The notes under the pieces were generated by a model, which saw only the letters and a list, made by a program, of their open reading frames with translations, made no database searches and was not told the origin of the DNA. From Papio anubis (taxonomy: Eukaryota > Chordata > Mammalia > Primates > Cercopithecidae): a DNA stretch of 64,000 nucleotides. Both the position numbers and the translations under genes were made by a program. Position 1 is the first letter of the stretch. Each line of letters starts with the position of its first letter. Shown piece after piece: positions 34,126-47,747 of the stretch. The stretch spans positions 143,949,787 through 144,013,786 of the forward strand of contig NC_044978.1 in NCBI RefSeq assembly GCF_008728515.1, given 5' to 3'.

Positions 34126-34869
34126 TCTTACGCAGGGAAAGTTATTTGGCATTGGAAGCCTGTAGTACCAGCAATATGCCAAAAAAGAAAAAAAAAAAGA
34201 TTTTTCCCCAAATTTAGTAAAAGTAGGTAGCTTCAGCACTATAAACCCTGACATAGATTTAGCCTCTTGATATTAATCATATATGTTACATACAAAATTC
34301 CACCCAAGTTGAAGGAAGTATTTTAGGGGAGTTCACAGCATGAAACCACATTTTTAGAAAGTCATTTTAAAATATTCTGTATTTTTTAAAATTTAACTAG
34401 TATTTATTTTAGAAGTATTAGCAGTCAGCCTAACGTATCCTGTAAATATAAAACTCTACCTGAAATTTATAGCAAATTGATGTTATTAATAGAAAATTCA
34501 TTTTGTTTTTTAAAAAACTAGAACTTTACAAACCACACAAGTTGTTAATTTTGATTGTAAAAATTATCGCTGTTATTAGAAAATGGAAAGAAGATGTATG
34601 AGAAGGAAAATAATGGTGAAATGCAGAATGTATGAAAATTGGGAGACCTAAAAACACAAATATGGTAAAAGACTACAGATAGAAAATATATGACAATAAA
34701 GGGCGGTAAATGTAGAAAATAGGCAGTCAAGGGTACCAGTAGTTTAGGATATGTTCACTATTATGGATGTTCCTATGAAAAAAGAATATGGTAGCGGTTT
34801 CTGGTTATATTTAACATTCAGAATCTTGAGCCATGATTGGTTCCTAGAAAAAGGTAGGGAAGATTCACC

Positions 34870-36010
34870 CATTCAGCATAATCGTGGTATCTACAGTGCC
34901 AGGTACCAGTTAAGTGCAAGGAGCAGAGCAGGAAACAAAATAACCCAAAAAAATCTCTGCCCTTGTGGAGTTCAGATACTAGTCAGAGAAACACACAATA
35001 AAGTAAATTAGAAAAGTACATAGTATAATAGATGTCAATGATTACTATAAAGAAAACTGAAATGGGAGGGAAACACAGGGCATTGCACAGAGGGATTTGG
35101 TTTTAAATAGTGAAGTCAGGAAGAACTTATTGAGATGGTGACAGCTGAGGAACGACCTAAAAGAGGAGAGGGAGCTTGTTGCATGATGATTAGAGAAAAG
35201 CTGTCTTCTGTTACAGAGAGAAACAGCACAAAAGCAAAAGGAAGAATAGTAGTAGAAGAGAGATTCAGCATAGCAGTGTCCAAGGTAGATGGGGCCTCCC
35301 AGGCCACTGTCAGGACTCTGCATTTACTCCAAGTAAACAGGGAAATCACTTGATGGTTCTCAGCAGAGGAAAGACATGCTCTGACTTTCCCGTAAAAACA
35401 GTCACTCTGGCAGCTAGGCTGAAAATGGACTCAGAGGGAAGCAAGTGTAGAAGCTGGTAGACGAGGAAATAAGCTATTGCATTAATCCAGGGGAAATATG
35501 ATGGAGGCTTGGACCAAGGTGGTAACAAGGGAAAGGGTAAGAAGTGTTTGGGTTCTTGATGTGTTTTAATGGTAAGAAGTGGTTGGGTTCTTAATATGTT
35601 TTAAAGGTAGAGACAACAAGATTGATAGATGTAGAGTATGAGAGAAAGAAATAGATCAGGTAGCTTCAAGGTTTTTGGCCTTAGCATCTGAAGGATGGAG
35701 TTACCAGTAACCCAAATGATGAAAACTGAAGGGAAAGTAGGTTTTCTTGATGGAGGCCGGAGGAGTGTGGTCAGGAGCCTGGTTTTTGAGTAGGCTGCCT
35801 TTGAGATGATGGAAATGCCTACTTTCTACGTAAGTGTCTACAGTTAAGTAAGCACTTGCATATGAGAGTCCGGAGTTCAGGAAGGAGGGCTGAGTGGAAC
35901 TTAGGAGTTTCAGAATGGTCGACATTTGGATGATATATGAAATCATGAGATGGAATGAGAACACAAAGGCAATGTGAGTATAGATGGAATTATTTTAAAT
36001 AGCGTGGTAT
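34870..36010 (-). mobile_element. L2, about 1.1 kb
   Basis: Antisense L2 phrases in order: CTCTGCCCTTGTGGAGTTCA, AGGAAAGACATGCTCTGAC, TCACTCTGGCAGCTAGG, CTATTGCATTAATCCAGG, GGAGGCTTGGACCAAGGTGG, AAGGTTTTTGGCC, GAGAGTCCGGAGTTCAGGA. Ancient and full of small indels; the open frames here are chance. Confidence 0.7.
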
Positions 36011-36611
36011 TTTTAAAATGTGACATCAGCAGAGTTGCCTCTTCTTCAGACACAGCTGTAGCAAACAGGTACAGAGTAGGCCAAGTTGGACTTAACAAAG
36101 GGGGGATTTTTGCCCTGCAGTAAGTACAACAAAGCAAGAGAAGGCAGGAAAGTAGAGGATGTACTGATTCTCCCAGGAAAGGAGACGGTGATGGGATCAG
36201 CGGATCCAAGAGGCAGCCACCTGCACCTTCCCTAGGTGTCTAGAGAAGGGTTCTGTTATTCTGTTTTCTAGAAACAGTCATTGGCCTATCTTTTGCTCTT
36301 CATGTTGGTCATCGTGAAGGGTATTACAAATCCATTTGTCGGTTTTCAGGACATCAAGAATCCTTACCACCATCTCTTTCCAGATGTCTTTGTAGCCTTA
36401 ACAGGCCAGATGTATTTGTTGCATATCCCTCCTATGACAAGCAAGAGCGTTTCATTTTTAACTTCCTACAAACCTGGAAAACAACTGGTTGCCCTCAGTC
36501 CTTGTAAAATCATCTTTAGGTATTTTCGTAGTACATATCATTGTTTTAACATCTTTACCTATTCTCTGGAGAAATTAGTTATCAATTAATATACTCTATG
36601 TTTGGATACAG

Positions 36612-36676
36612 GACACTCCTGCAAACTGTTGAAGAAGAACATGGGAATGATTGTTATAAATGAAGGCTCTCTTGAT
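36612..36676 (+). CDS. ATP8A1: ATP8A1 coding exon 4 of 5 in window (65 nt)
   Basis: This small exon begins with GA, completing the Gly codon, and encodes HSCKLLKKNMGMIVINEGSL then Asp, ending in phase 0. The acceptor is GGATACAG and the donor GTAAGT. The acceptor lacks a strong continuous polypyrimidine tract (TACTCTATGTTTGGATACAG), so it may depend on enhancer elements. The encoded piece is a beta-strand region of the P-domain after TGDK. The next intron is the largest in the window and holds the L1PA insertion. Confidence 0.94.
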
Positions 36677-37924
36677 GTAAGTAAAATCATGTATTTTTAA
36701 AACTCCTTTAAAAATAGATTCGTGTTATTTTATTTTATATTCGGGTAGCTGTGGAAATATTTTATCTTCCTGAGGTTCAAAGGTACCTTATCACTGTAGT
36801 TCTGTTTTAATGTAATGTACTCTGTTTTGAATCACATTGATGTAAATTGATTCAAGCTTTACATCTGTGACAGCTAAAAGAAATTGCAAAATGATTTGCG
36901 TTATATTGTGAGACAGAAAAGTTGTTTTACAAAAGCATTATGTCAAGAGGTTGCTGAGTGACTGCAACTTGCTCATATCCAAGTATTCTGTATATTAAAC
37001 ATTTTATATCTGCTTTAACTTCCAGTGCTAATATATATTTTACCTCTTTTTTAAAAAATGTGAAAGCTATTGAACAACACAAAGCAACCATTCCTAGTAA
37101 GACAGACTTTCTTTAATGTCCTAACTTCTGGAATGAAATATAAATTCCTAGGATGTCTTTTTTCATGGCTGTGATCACTTGATGTTATATTGGGGAAATG
37201 AGGAAAGATTTGTTAGGAATACAGTGTAAAATAGTTAGCAAAATAATATGTAGGTCAAGTGACCTGTTAATAGTTTAAAGTAAAGGAGACTATTTGTAAT
37301 TTTAGGTGGAAGACAGAGCAGTAGAGGTGATTATACAGTTTCTTAAAATAGTCATTATGACGCAAAGAACAGAGAAAACCTTGGTAATTAGGGATGTTGG
37401 TGAAGCTGAGAGGCCACATGCATGGAAGGGATGGTGAAGCAGTGACTGAAGAAGGGATGATGTTGATGCCTTTGTCAGTAACATGGGTTACAGGTGGTGC
37501 AGTTTTTCTTATACCTGAAGGAAATTAGAGACAAGACCCGTGATGTGGAAGCAAAAGCAGGGCAAGCCACGCTTCATTTGATATGGTATCCTTTCTGTCT
37601 GGCTTTGGGCATTTACCTTCCGTAGCATATGGTAGCCTTGCTTCTTTTGTCTTATTCTTGCCATCATCTTTCTCCAATTCTTGGAGAAGCATGTTCTTTA
37701 AGTGTTTTAAGTATCAAGCAGTGTGAATAGTAATCTTAAGAAAAATTAGAGAAGTGTAATACCAAAAATATTCGTTGTATTGTACCAGTGTATTGTTAAG
37801 ACAGTGGCATTTATTTTCATTTTGAGGTTTCTAAGATGGTAACTCAAAATTAATAAACACTTCAAAGATCCTTGGACGACCTGTTTCTACCAGAGCAAAC
37901 ATTGATAGGAGTCTCAAGTTGAAT

Positions 37925-38050
37925 ACTAAATTTCAATAAAAGCAGGAACTATGTCTGTCTTTTCTGGTTTATCATTCTTTTTCAGTGCCCTGCAAATGGC
38001 CTAGCACATAGTAAGTACACTATAAATATTTGACAAGTGAGTCACTGAGT
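37925..38050 (+). mobile_element. L2 3' end fragment
   Basis: AAAGCAGGAACTATGTCTGTC and CTAGCACATAGTAAGTACAC then TATAAATATTTGACAAGTGA follow the sense L2 3' end. Confidence 0.55.
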
Positions 38051-38639
38051 AATTTTTAATTAAGGGCTTCTTAAAAAAAAAAAGTATATCAGTTTTAAAT
38101 TTGGTTGTCATTGATCATATCTGATATTTTTTAAGTAAAGTGGCTAAAACTCTCCTTAGCAGTTCAAATAGCAGTTTAAAGATCACAGGCAAACACTGTG
38201 GCTGAATGGATTAACACTAATTTGTCCAACTCCAGACTGCCAGACATTCTAACACTGCTGTCTGGGGAAGGCTTTTCTCCCAGGGAGTTAAGTGGTGACT
38301 TTACAAATCTGACTGTTTAGGGTCAGACCTGCTGCAGTGCACTCATTTGTTTCTCAGCAGGAAAGGAAACATCACTTTGCATAGCTCCTTCCGATCTTGT
38401 GTCATAAAACCCATGGCTGAGATTTCAGGCAAATCATTAGATGTGCTAGAGTGCCTGTAGGTAAATCATTATTTTTTCATCAATGTGGAAAAGAAAAGCA
38501 TCCAATCTGTGTTCAAATTGTACTGATCAGTAATGAATAGAATTATTTTATTAGCACAAAGAATAATTAGCATTTAAGTAATGAACTTAGGAATATAATG
38601 TCTTAGGAAATGTGAATGTGTGTTTTGTCAAGTGACAAT

Positions 38640-38840
38640 TTTAATGAGTGTACTCAAATCATTCTGTGAAATAGCACAGGGTGAAGAGCACAGTCCCAAT
38701 GTGACTGTGTCCCAATCTGACTGTGGGACCTTCAGCAAGTTAAAATCAGCTTCTCTGAGCCACTTCTGCTGCCTAGAAAGTAAGGAGAATGTAACCTTTG
38801 GCATAGGATTAGCATAGTTAGCATAGTACATGGCACATGT
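38640..38840 (+). mobile_element. MIR fragment
   Basis: GACTGTGGGACCTTCAGCAAG and CTTCTCTGAGCCAC, then TAGTACATGGCACATG, follow the sense MIR order with gaps. Confidence 0.5.
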
Positions 38841-39721
38841 AAAAAAATGAGATGTTATAAAATTTTGTAGAAAGAATATAACTTCAATAGCTTGTAAGTT
38901 GTTTTGCATAGTGATCATTTTTGTTATAAAAAAATACTATTTCCCTATCTTTTACTTTTTTCCCTAAGGTGGCGAGTTACAATTGTAGGTTCTCTTTCAC
39001 ATAAGTGATGTATATTGAGCATTTTTCTGTTCAGATTTTCTACTAAAATATTATTCCTAAAGCTGATAAAATTCAGAAGCTGAATCTCTTTTTCTTGTGT
39101 TGAACTTTTATAATGTATCATATTCGGAGCTCTTAAAATTTCAGATAGAAAACCCTTTCTCCTAGTGATGATAATGATGGAAATCTTTGTCTTCCATAAT
39201 CTAGATCACCACCAAAGAAATTCCACTAGGCTTTCTAATTTTTTCTTTTTGAGTTTCACTATGAGCATCCTTAAAAAAAATAGCTCTTCAGCATTTTTAA
39301 AAACATTTAAATAAATACATAAGACCAAACTACAGTTGAAAATACAATCATAATGGAAGTCTCGCTCTACAGACCTGATAGGGAAACCTGACGGGTCTTT
39401 CTGCCTTGGTTCATTCTTGACTCTTTTCATAGCAAGAGCAGTGGCCCCAGCTAGAATGTTGTCCAAGAGCAAAGCCAGGTGTTGTCACCCAGTTACCCAC
39501 CAGGTTCTTGTAAAATTGCCAGGATCAGCAAAAGAGTTGGGCAGAAAGCTTGATTTTTTTTTTTTTTTTTTAGAAAAAATTTCATGGATAAATGTAATTA
39601 AGAATCATCTAAAGTTGATCAAAACTTATTAGGTATTTGTGATAAATATTTTTTTGAATTTGAATAACTTTCTATAGTACTACTTTGAACTACTTTATTA
39701 GTATTTGATTGTGTTCTCATA

Positions 39722-40029
39722 TTGAGGTTTTTTGTTTTTTTTTTTTTGAGACCGAGTCTTGCTCTGTCACCCAGGCTGGAGTGCAGTAGCATGGTCTTGG
39801 CTCACTGCAACCTCCGCCTTCTGGGTTCAAGGGATTCTCCTGACTCAGCCTCCTGAGTAGCTGGGATCACAGGCATTCGCCACCACACCCAGCTAATTTT
39901 TGTATTTTTAGTAGAGATGGGGTTTCACCATGTTGGCCAGGCTGATCTTGAACTCCTGACCTCAACTGATCCGCCCACCGTGGCCTCCCAAAGTGTTGGG
40001 ATTACAGGCGTGAGCCACCGTGCCTGGCC
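39722..40029 (-). mobile_element. Alu (AluS-like)
   Basis: Antisense Alu from a T-rich head with GAGACCGAGTCTTGCTCTGT to GTGCCTGGCC. Full length; no clear target duplication seen. Confidence 0.93.
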
Positions 40030-41089
40030 GAGACATTTCTTTAAGCATCCGCAAAGGCAGAATTTCAAAATACTGACTTGAAAGGGGAATATTTTACTTC
40101 TCTAACTCCATAGCAATGCCCACGAAATGTCCCACAGACTTCTAATTAATGATAAAGCCTTATACCTAGTGATACTTTTGCATCTCTTTTATATCTTTTA
40201 GTTTGTTGTAAAGTAAATTTTTAAAGTCTGTATGTTAAATCCGGAAACATCTAGAATGTGAGCTAAGCACTAGAGAATCTCATACTGTGGTCCATCTTTG
40301 GCTCCCAATTTCTAATTAAACTCTTTCAAAACGCACTGAAACCGTTCTGGAAGGATTGGGTTTCTGCGATATTATTTATATCCTCCATGGCACATCAACT
40401 CCAAATCTCTGGAAATACTTTCAGGCAACTTAACATATTATGTTTTTGTATAGGTTTGGTCTAAGTTTCCTCTTATGGGAGAAAATTTTTGAAGACATGT
40501 TTCATTGAGATAGCTCAGGATTTCACCACAATTTCATCTAAATCCAGAGTGGGTGGGAGGGACCATCACTTTTTAAGCCATTGACTGTGTGATTTAAACA
40601 GGTTTCTTAGGAGTGTCAAAATTGACTGTGTTGAGTCTCTCGTGATATACCCTTAACCTTGATCTCTCCTCCTCCTGGCATCTCTTTTATATGAGGAGTT
40701 GTGGGATCTGTCCCCAGAGGTGGAGCTACATCTCAAATCCATTTTTTCTATTGTTTATCCCCCTTTCTGTACTGCCAGGCTTTCCTAGAAAACAGAAAAG
40801 GCGTAGAAAGGGAAAATATACACTATACATTTATTCAATCAACAGGCATGATGTTTGGAGACATAGATTTCCTACCCTCAAAAGCTTCCGGTCAGTGTTC
40901 CCAAGATAAACTTCTAAGAAGCCCTGCCACCTCTCCTTCTGATCATCCTGGCAGTTTTTCTAGATTGTCTCTGCTGTTGTTGATGTTCACCTTCAGCCTG
41001 ATCAGGAGCCACCACCTAATGAATGGGAAGTCGTGTTTGGATCCTGCAGGAAAATGCAGCTTTCTGTGTATTTTGTAACAGGTATTGGC

Positions 41090-41265
41090 TTCAGGACTTT
41101 ACAGGGACAATCACATTTATACCTGAAACTATTAATTTATATGTTATAGGCAGATACTATTATGCCCATTTTACGGATAAAGAATCTAGAAAGGATAACT
41201 GGACCGAGCACAGGTAGCTCGGTGGCACTCGGGGATATATCTAAGGCATTTGATTCCAAAGTGCA
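41090..41265 (-). mobile_element. MIR fragment
   Basis: GCAGATACTATTATGCCCAT TTTACGGATAAAGAATC and the flanks are antisense MIR. A second, sense-oriented MIR-like piece (GGATTGTGAGGATTAAACAC) follows at about 41330-41410. Confidence 0.5.
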
Positions 41266-43277
41266 GGAAGCAAATAGGTTTTTCTAGCCTTCATCTACTA
41301 CATTTGTAAAACAAGAGTAACGAAAATGTCCATCTCATTTAGGGGTGGGATTGTGAGGATTAAACACAACAATACCCGTTAAGTACTTAGAAACAATTCT
41401 GGACATCATCATCATTTTTTTTTAGTATTGTTATTTCTAGAGGAGAGTTCTTCACTGCTAGCTGCTGTAACAGATAACTTTGAACAGCCATTCTGCTCTT
41501 AAATTACTTAAAGTTCTCTGCTTAATTTGAGAATATGACCCCAAACCAGCTGTAGGTTTGATTATGGATACCAGTGTTTCACTTCACTTATATATTTTAC
41601 AGAAAATGAATTGTTAGCCACATTGGATATTGAGTTAACAAGCGTTAGAACATATATTTTTCAACACTGTGGTAAAAGAAAACCCTTCATGGAATTGCTA
41701 ATTTTTTTCTAGCTGAATTTGACATTCTAACACCATGTAAGTTTTGACTATAACTTATAGGACATTCAGGACATAAAGGCTGAAGTTGTCATCTGTACCC
41801 TTTTAAGCTCAACTTACATGTATTATGCAGACAGACCTCACTGTTTTGGGAACGGGCCACTGTTGAATGGCTTCTGAAAGAAATCCAGAATAAGCAAGTT
41901 ATTGACTCAACTCCAGAAAAGAAGGGCAAAAAGAGAATTTGGGCTACTTCAGGTTTTGTTTTGATATGTCCCATGAGTCTCATACAATATATTTTGTATT
42001 GCTTTGAAAATAGTTTAGGCAAGTTTTAAACCACACTGAGTTTTCCTCCACTGCCAGCATTGGTGCTTCAGTACTGTGAATTTTCTTTTACCATTAGCAA
42101 AGCTGTTTCAGCTTTTTGGCTTGAAATTTTAAGATCAAAGTTTAACTTTGAAGGTGTTAATGTATCCCTATCAGAAGCAAAGATACTTTTTTATAATGTC
42201 CTAATGCAAAAAGATTGTTCAAATATTGTCTGGCGCACTGCTTACTCCAAGTAGCTCTCAGTAAAGAAAGCTAACTTTGTTACATTTGAAATAAATGGGT
42301 TAGTAAAAAGTGTAAACATTACCAAAAAATGAAAATAACATATGAACAAATGATCTGTTCTCCTTTTCCTGGATTTAGACAATGTCTGCTGCAAGCCAAA
42401 GTATGTAGTTGAAAAACTTCCATCAAACTCATTGTTTGGGCTCATAGAATTAAATGTGTCCTTTTTTTAAAAACAGAATTCAGCGAGGCTGGCTTGTGCT
42501 GAGAACCTTAAGTGAGGTTGTTCACAAATTTATAGTGTGTCTGTTTTGAGAAGTTCTTCCTCCCCTCAACCCTGAATATTCTTTACCTCATTTTTGGCTA
42601 AATGTCTGAACTCTTCCAAGAGCACCCTGAGACTTAGAATTACAGATAAATGCTTTCTAAGTAGTCTGCCCCCTTGCCATTCTCCCCCACAAGTTTGTTG
42701 ACATTTCTGAGGGGAGCACGCCATGCCTTGTGCCCTCTTTGCATCTCTGCCACCCATACCTTCTGATGAGTCAGCACACCCATAAAATGACAGTTTTTAG
42801 GAAACCTACTGTGTGCCAGTATGCCTGGTGTATCTGCACATGTAATCTGTGCTCCTGTAGGGCTGGTGGTGTTTGTCTCAATTCCAGATAGAGACTTTGA
42901 GTTCCCATGGCTAGCGAGTGCTAGAATCTTAAATGTAAACCTTGATTGCTTGAAGTTCCAAACTGTGTTTTGTTTGATTTTGGTTTTAAATAACCATACC
43001 TTCTCCAGTGGCAGCAGTGACTCATTTGCAGAAATAAATATTCCAGCAGCTATCTCCCAAACGTATTAACTGGTTTCATTTTCATTCTCCACCCAACCCT
43101 TATTCCCTTTCCCATTTTCCCACCTCCTTTACCACTCACCACCAGGACCACAGAACCCCTGAAACAGGGAGGCTCTTCTGGAATATGACAATGCCCAAAT
43201 CTTGTGATTATGGAATTCTGAAAAGACCTCATATTTAATTTCGCTAATACAATTGTACATAAGATATTATTGACTCT

Positions 43278-43409
43278 TTGTGTGTATATACGTACATATA
43301 TGTGTGTGTGGGTATATGTGCATATATATGTATGTGTATATATGTGCATATATATGTGTGTGGGTATATAAATATGTGTGCATATATGTGTGTGTATATA
43401 TGTCTATAT
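43278..43409. repeat. (TATG/TG)n compound microsatellite
   Basis: Alternating TGTGTGTATATA and GCATATATATG motifs over about 130 bp. The open frames through it are low complexity. Confidence 0.9.
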
Positions 43410-45663
43410 AAAATAATGGAAATTGTGTGCCTTTGGGATTTGCACTATGAAAATATGGCAGATAATGATTCTTCCATTTTCTTACATTAATTAATTTAAA
43501 TCATTTAGAAAATGGGCCCAACATTAGCTGTCTCTGTGGTTCTGGGTAACAATTTCTCACAGGCCCTAGTTGTTACCTTCTCCAAACCACTGATTTGTAA
43601 TTTGCTTATTTTGAGAAAGCCGGTTGTACATTCTGAGCAGCCTCTTCCTGGCTGAATTGAAGGCAGTGAGAGAGACTGGATGTCTGCCGACCCAGTTCCA
43701 CCTAGCATGCTTCCTTCTGCATTCACTGCTGCCACTGGAGAATATTTAATACCGAAGTCAAAATAAGTGTTTAGGAGGCTTTCAGTGGTGGTTTAAAATA
43801 ATAACCATGGGGGCTTTGGTAAAAGCCTTTATCCGCAAAACTCTTTAAATTATATAATTATATCCCTTATCCCACTCTTCCTTCCTTTCCCTGGATTTGT
43901 CTGTCTTTGCTACATGTCCCCACCCCCGTGCTGAAACACAGACGACACAGATTCATCACTTTGCTACGTCTCTCTGCATTGTACCCTAAGTGAGACTAGA
44001 TGCCTCGCAAGCAGTTATTTGCCTGATGGAACCTATCATAATCTCAAATCTCAAACCTCTGTTGAGGAGCCAAGAGCAATTTACCCAGCACTACAACTTC
44101 CACTTCTTACCTGCCTCCATTTTGTGACCCTTGACCTTTTTCAGATGGCATGGCCCTTCTGGGAAATTGGACCACTTCCTCAATTACAGTATTTCATATC
44201 TACCCCTGTCCTGGGAAACCTATATTTGTGTATCAGCAAAGCATGGAATTTTTTTCTCTTTTCCTCTCCCCATTATCTTTAGCAATATATATTGATTAAA
44301 TGCGTTCGTTTGGCCGCCTTCCACTAAGTTGTTTGGAGGACTTCTTTGACCATGTGTTTTTAATGACTTCACCTGTCTGCCTTACCCATTTTGGAAAAAT
44401 TACTTTATATTGGTTTGATTCTATACACATATGTTTTTCAACATTATGTTCTAGTACAGGCTAGGAGTTTGGAAACACCAAAGCTTTTTGATCAAAAACT
44501 ACATCAAAAAAAAAAACCTAATAAATAGAATTTTTTAAAATAAATTTTAATTTTATAATGTGTCAGGGGTTGTGGGGGAACTACGTCAAAGAGAGCTAGT
44601 GATCCTGACTGGGATGAATACTAAATGGGCCAGTTGTACATAAATGTAGTTTCTCCCTACTCTCTGGCATATGTTCGTTTACTACCGCCTGCAGTAGCTG
44701 GAGGAGTATTGATATATGTGTTGCGTACGAGTATATGGAATGCCCAGTGTTCCACTGAATCAATAACACATTGTAGAAAAGCAAGTAATACCCAATGGTT
44801 TATCCGTGTGTTATTATGGGAGCCATAACTCACTCTTTAAGAACGTGCTAACATTGTCCATACTTGATATGGTCATAATGTATTATTAAGAATGTTCCTA
44901 GAATGTTCCGTTAATTCATAATTTTAAAGTGTGAACATTTGGAGAGTGTAAGAGTAGAGACAGAATGAAACATTATTTGACCATAAATTTGTAAATACCT
45001 CATGTCTTAAATGATGATGAGGTAGGGCCACAAACCGCCAAAACAGCTAATAAAATATGTGTTAGTTTAAGATTATTATGTATATCCTCTTATTTGACAT
45101 TTTAAATTAATCTATAGTAGATTTTAAAAGGTAGATCCTTAGCGAACTAAAGTAAGGTGCTGGTGGTGGTTTTGTTTTTTACTCCCAGTAAACTTTTATT
45201 TCTCTGCTTTAAAAACAAAACCTAAGAATTAACTTGATGGTGTTATGTCTGAAGAACATGTCAGCAAAACAAGCCCTGGGTGTCATCTTTATAATTAATT
45301 ATTTTAAACCAAATACATACATCAATGTGGTCACCTATGCAGAACTATACAGATAATAAAAGAGAAAGAAATGCCCATCAGTTTATAGCTTTCCAGTTAT
45401 TTTCAGTTAAGAATTATATCAGGTTGGAGACAGAAATTAAGAGATAAAGAAAATCACTGGTTAGTCATATAAATATTTATCCTCCTATCATGTACCAAGA
45501 ACTATATGTCACATGAGACTAGATAATGCCATCTTTCCTAGATTTGAGAAGACAGGTTTCCAGAAGTAACTGATAGTACTGAATGTTGGCAGTGAAAAGG
45601 TAAATTGAAATAAAATTGCCATTGGGAGATTTCATAAGAAAACTTAAAATTATCCCAGCAATA
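43410..45663 (+). other. ATP8A1 intron, no recognised element
   Basis: No gene or repeat I can name. The sequence at 43500-43740 is less AT-rich and has an open frame of 76 codons on the - strand, but there is no start context, no codon bias and no known motif. Confidence 0.5.
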
Positions 45664-45943
45664 TGAGATGGAGTCCCACTCTGTGGCCCAGGCTGGAGTG
45701 CAGTGGTGCGATCTCAGCTCACTGCAACCATCACCTCCCAGTTTTAAGCGATTCTCCTGCCTCAGCCTCCCAAGTAGCTGGGATTACAGGTGCCTGTCAC
45801 CCTCAGTTAATTTTTGTGTTTTTAGTATGGACAGAGTTTCATCATGTTGGCCAGGCTGATATCGAACTCCTGACCTCAGATGATCCACCCGCCTTGGCCT
45901 CCCAAAGTGCTGGAATTATAGACATGAGTCACCAAGCCTGGCC
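45664..45943 (-). mobile_element. Alu, antisense, without poly-T tail
   Basis: GAGATGGAGTCCCACTCTGT to CACCAAGCCTGGCC. The usual T run at its left edge is absent (flank CAGCAATAT). Confidence 0.9.
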
Positions 45944-45946
45944 TCG

Positions 45947-46192
45947 GTTTTTTTTTTTTTTTTTGGAGGGGGGGGGCGGTGGCATGATCTCGGCTCACTG
46001 CAACCTCTGCTTCCTGGGTTCAAGAAGGGATTACAGACATGTGCTATCACACCCGGCTAATTTTTTTGTTTTAATAGAGATGGGGTTTCACTATGTTGAC
46101 AAGGCTGGTCTCAAACTCCTGACCTCAAGTGATCTGCCCTCCTTAGCCTCCCAAAGTGTTGGGATTACAGGTGGGAGCCACCACGCCTGACC
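45947..46192 (-). mobile_element. Alu, antisense, internally deleted
   Basis: Begins with 17 T and a G run (GGAGGGGGGGGGCGGTGGC), keeps CATGATCTCGGCTCACTGC, then jumps from TTCAAGAA to GGGATTACAG, losing about 50 bp including the CTGCCTCAGCCTCC block. It lies three bases from the previous Alu. Confidence 0.88.
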
Positions 46193-46239
46193 CGTTTCGT
46201 GTTAGTACCTCTGTTAAACCTGATACCAGAGGAATGGCA

Positions 46240-46490
46240 GAACTAGCCTTTCCTGGATGTCACTTCATGCCAGGCACTGGACAGGGCACTTTATTCACAA
46301 ATAAAGGAGTTAGCACATCTTATCACTATAATCACTCTACAAAATAGATAGTAACCCAATCTTATAAATGAGAAAAATGTGATTCAGAGAAGTTAAGTCA
46401 CCTGCCTGAGGAAAGACAGCCAGTATGCGGCAGAGCAAGGATTCGGAGGAAGCCTTTCAGATACCACACAGTTGCCTTCTAGAATCAGTC
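46240..46490 (-). mobile_element. MIR, nearly complete
   Basis: CATGCCAGGCACTGGACAGG, GAGAAGTTAAGTCACCTGCC and CAGAGCAAGGATTCGGA occur in antisense MIR order. Confidence 0.65.
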
Positions 46491-47395
46491 AAACCAAAAA
46501 AATTACATAAAATCATGAGGAGGTACATTGAAATACATAGATACCTCTGGCGAAGAGTTTATGATAGGCCATGAAATGAATTTACCCATTATACTTTTTG
46601 ATATGTGTGGTATAATCCTTTCTAGAACTTTGAACCCACATAGCTACCCAAGATCCAAAAGGGTTTTGGAGTTCTTGCTGTCTTAGGTAAGTGGCTGAAA
46701 TATTTCTTATTTGTTGTTTAACTTTCATCATTCATTAGGGAATTGTTTCAAAGTAACATTTAATTTTCCCTTTTCCAAGAAGGTGAAAAATGTTTGATTA
46801 GCTTATCTTTACCATACTCGACATCCACCGGAAGTTGAGGAAAACCTGGAGTTCTGAGCCGTAGGGTATGTTTCGACTTCTGGAACGTAGTTCTTTACAG
46901 CGTGATGTCATTTTATTTCAAATGTTACCAGTGTCCAGAACCATTGTATGCACTCTCCAGGCCAGCCTGGACTTTCTCACATCTCACTTTTTTATGGCTG
47001 CACGTTTGTACAATATCGGCAGACCACTGCTTTCTCTACACTTTGGTAATTTGCATGTGTCTGCTGACCAGCTATGAAGAGTTGTGTCACAGTGGCTCTA
47101 CCTCCAGACAGTTACCTTGTTTCAGTAGAGTCACCATCTTTGTTCAGCAAGATTGCTGCAGGTGTTATAACATTCTATAGCATGTTTTCCTCTCTAAGGA
47201 AGGGAAGTGAAAACAAACTTGTGTTGCTGATATTATAAAGGGAAGCACAGGCTTCCTGACCTTATGTTCATCCTGACAAAGGTGAAAGGTGTATATCTTC
47301 CAAAAGTGATTTGTTGTTAGTTCCGATCATATGCTCATTTGCTTAACTGGTGGTGAGCTCATGAAGAAAAACAACAAATCCAAGAATAACAAAAT

Positions 47396-47747
47396 TGTCT
47401 TAGTTCATTCAGGCTAACAAAAGCACCGTAGACTGTGGGGCTTAAACACCAAGTGTGTTTCCCACATTCCTGGAGATCAGGGAATTCAAGATCAAGGTGG
47501 CAGCAGATTTGGTGTCTCTTGAGAGCCTTCTTCCTGGTTTGTAGACAGTGTCTTCTTGTGTCTCTTTGCATGATGGAAGAAGAAGGGAGCTCTCCAGAAG
47601 TGCTTTAAGGACCCTAATCCCATTCATGAGGTCTCCACCCTCGTGGCCTAGTCACCTCCCAAAGACCCTACCTTCTAATGCCATCAAAACAGGAGTTAGG
47701 ATTTCAACATATGAATTTTGGTTGGATATAGACCCTCATTCCATAAT
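47396..47747 (-). mobile_element. MLT1-like MaLR LTR
   Basis: TGTCTTAGTTCATTCAGGCT to TCATTCCATAATAG, with CTAATCCCATTCATGAGG and TTCAACATATGAATTTTGG. Antisense and diverged; a relative of the LTR at 33627. Confidence 0.7.

Noticed and set aside
43050..43490. His/Tyr/Thr-rich frames on both strands
   Set aside because: They come from the TATG/TG compound microsatellite.
45663..46190. 175-codon + strand frame
   Set aside because: It is the translation of two antisense Alus; the peptide phrases (SAHCNLCFLGS, SPASASQ) are typical Alu translations.
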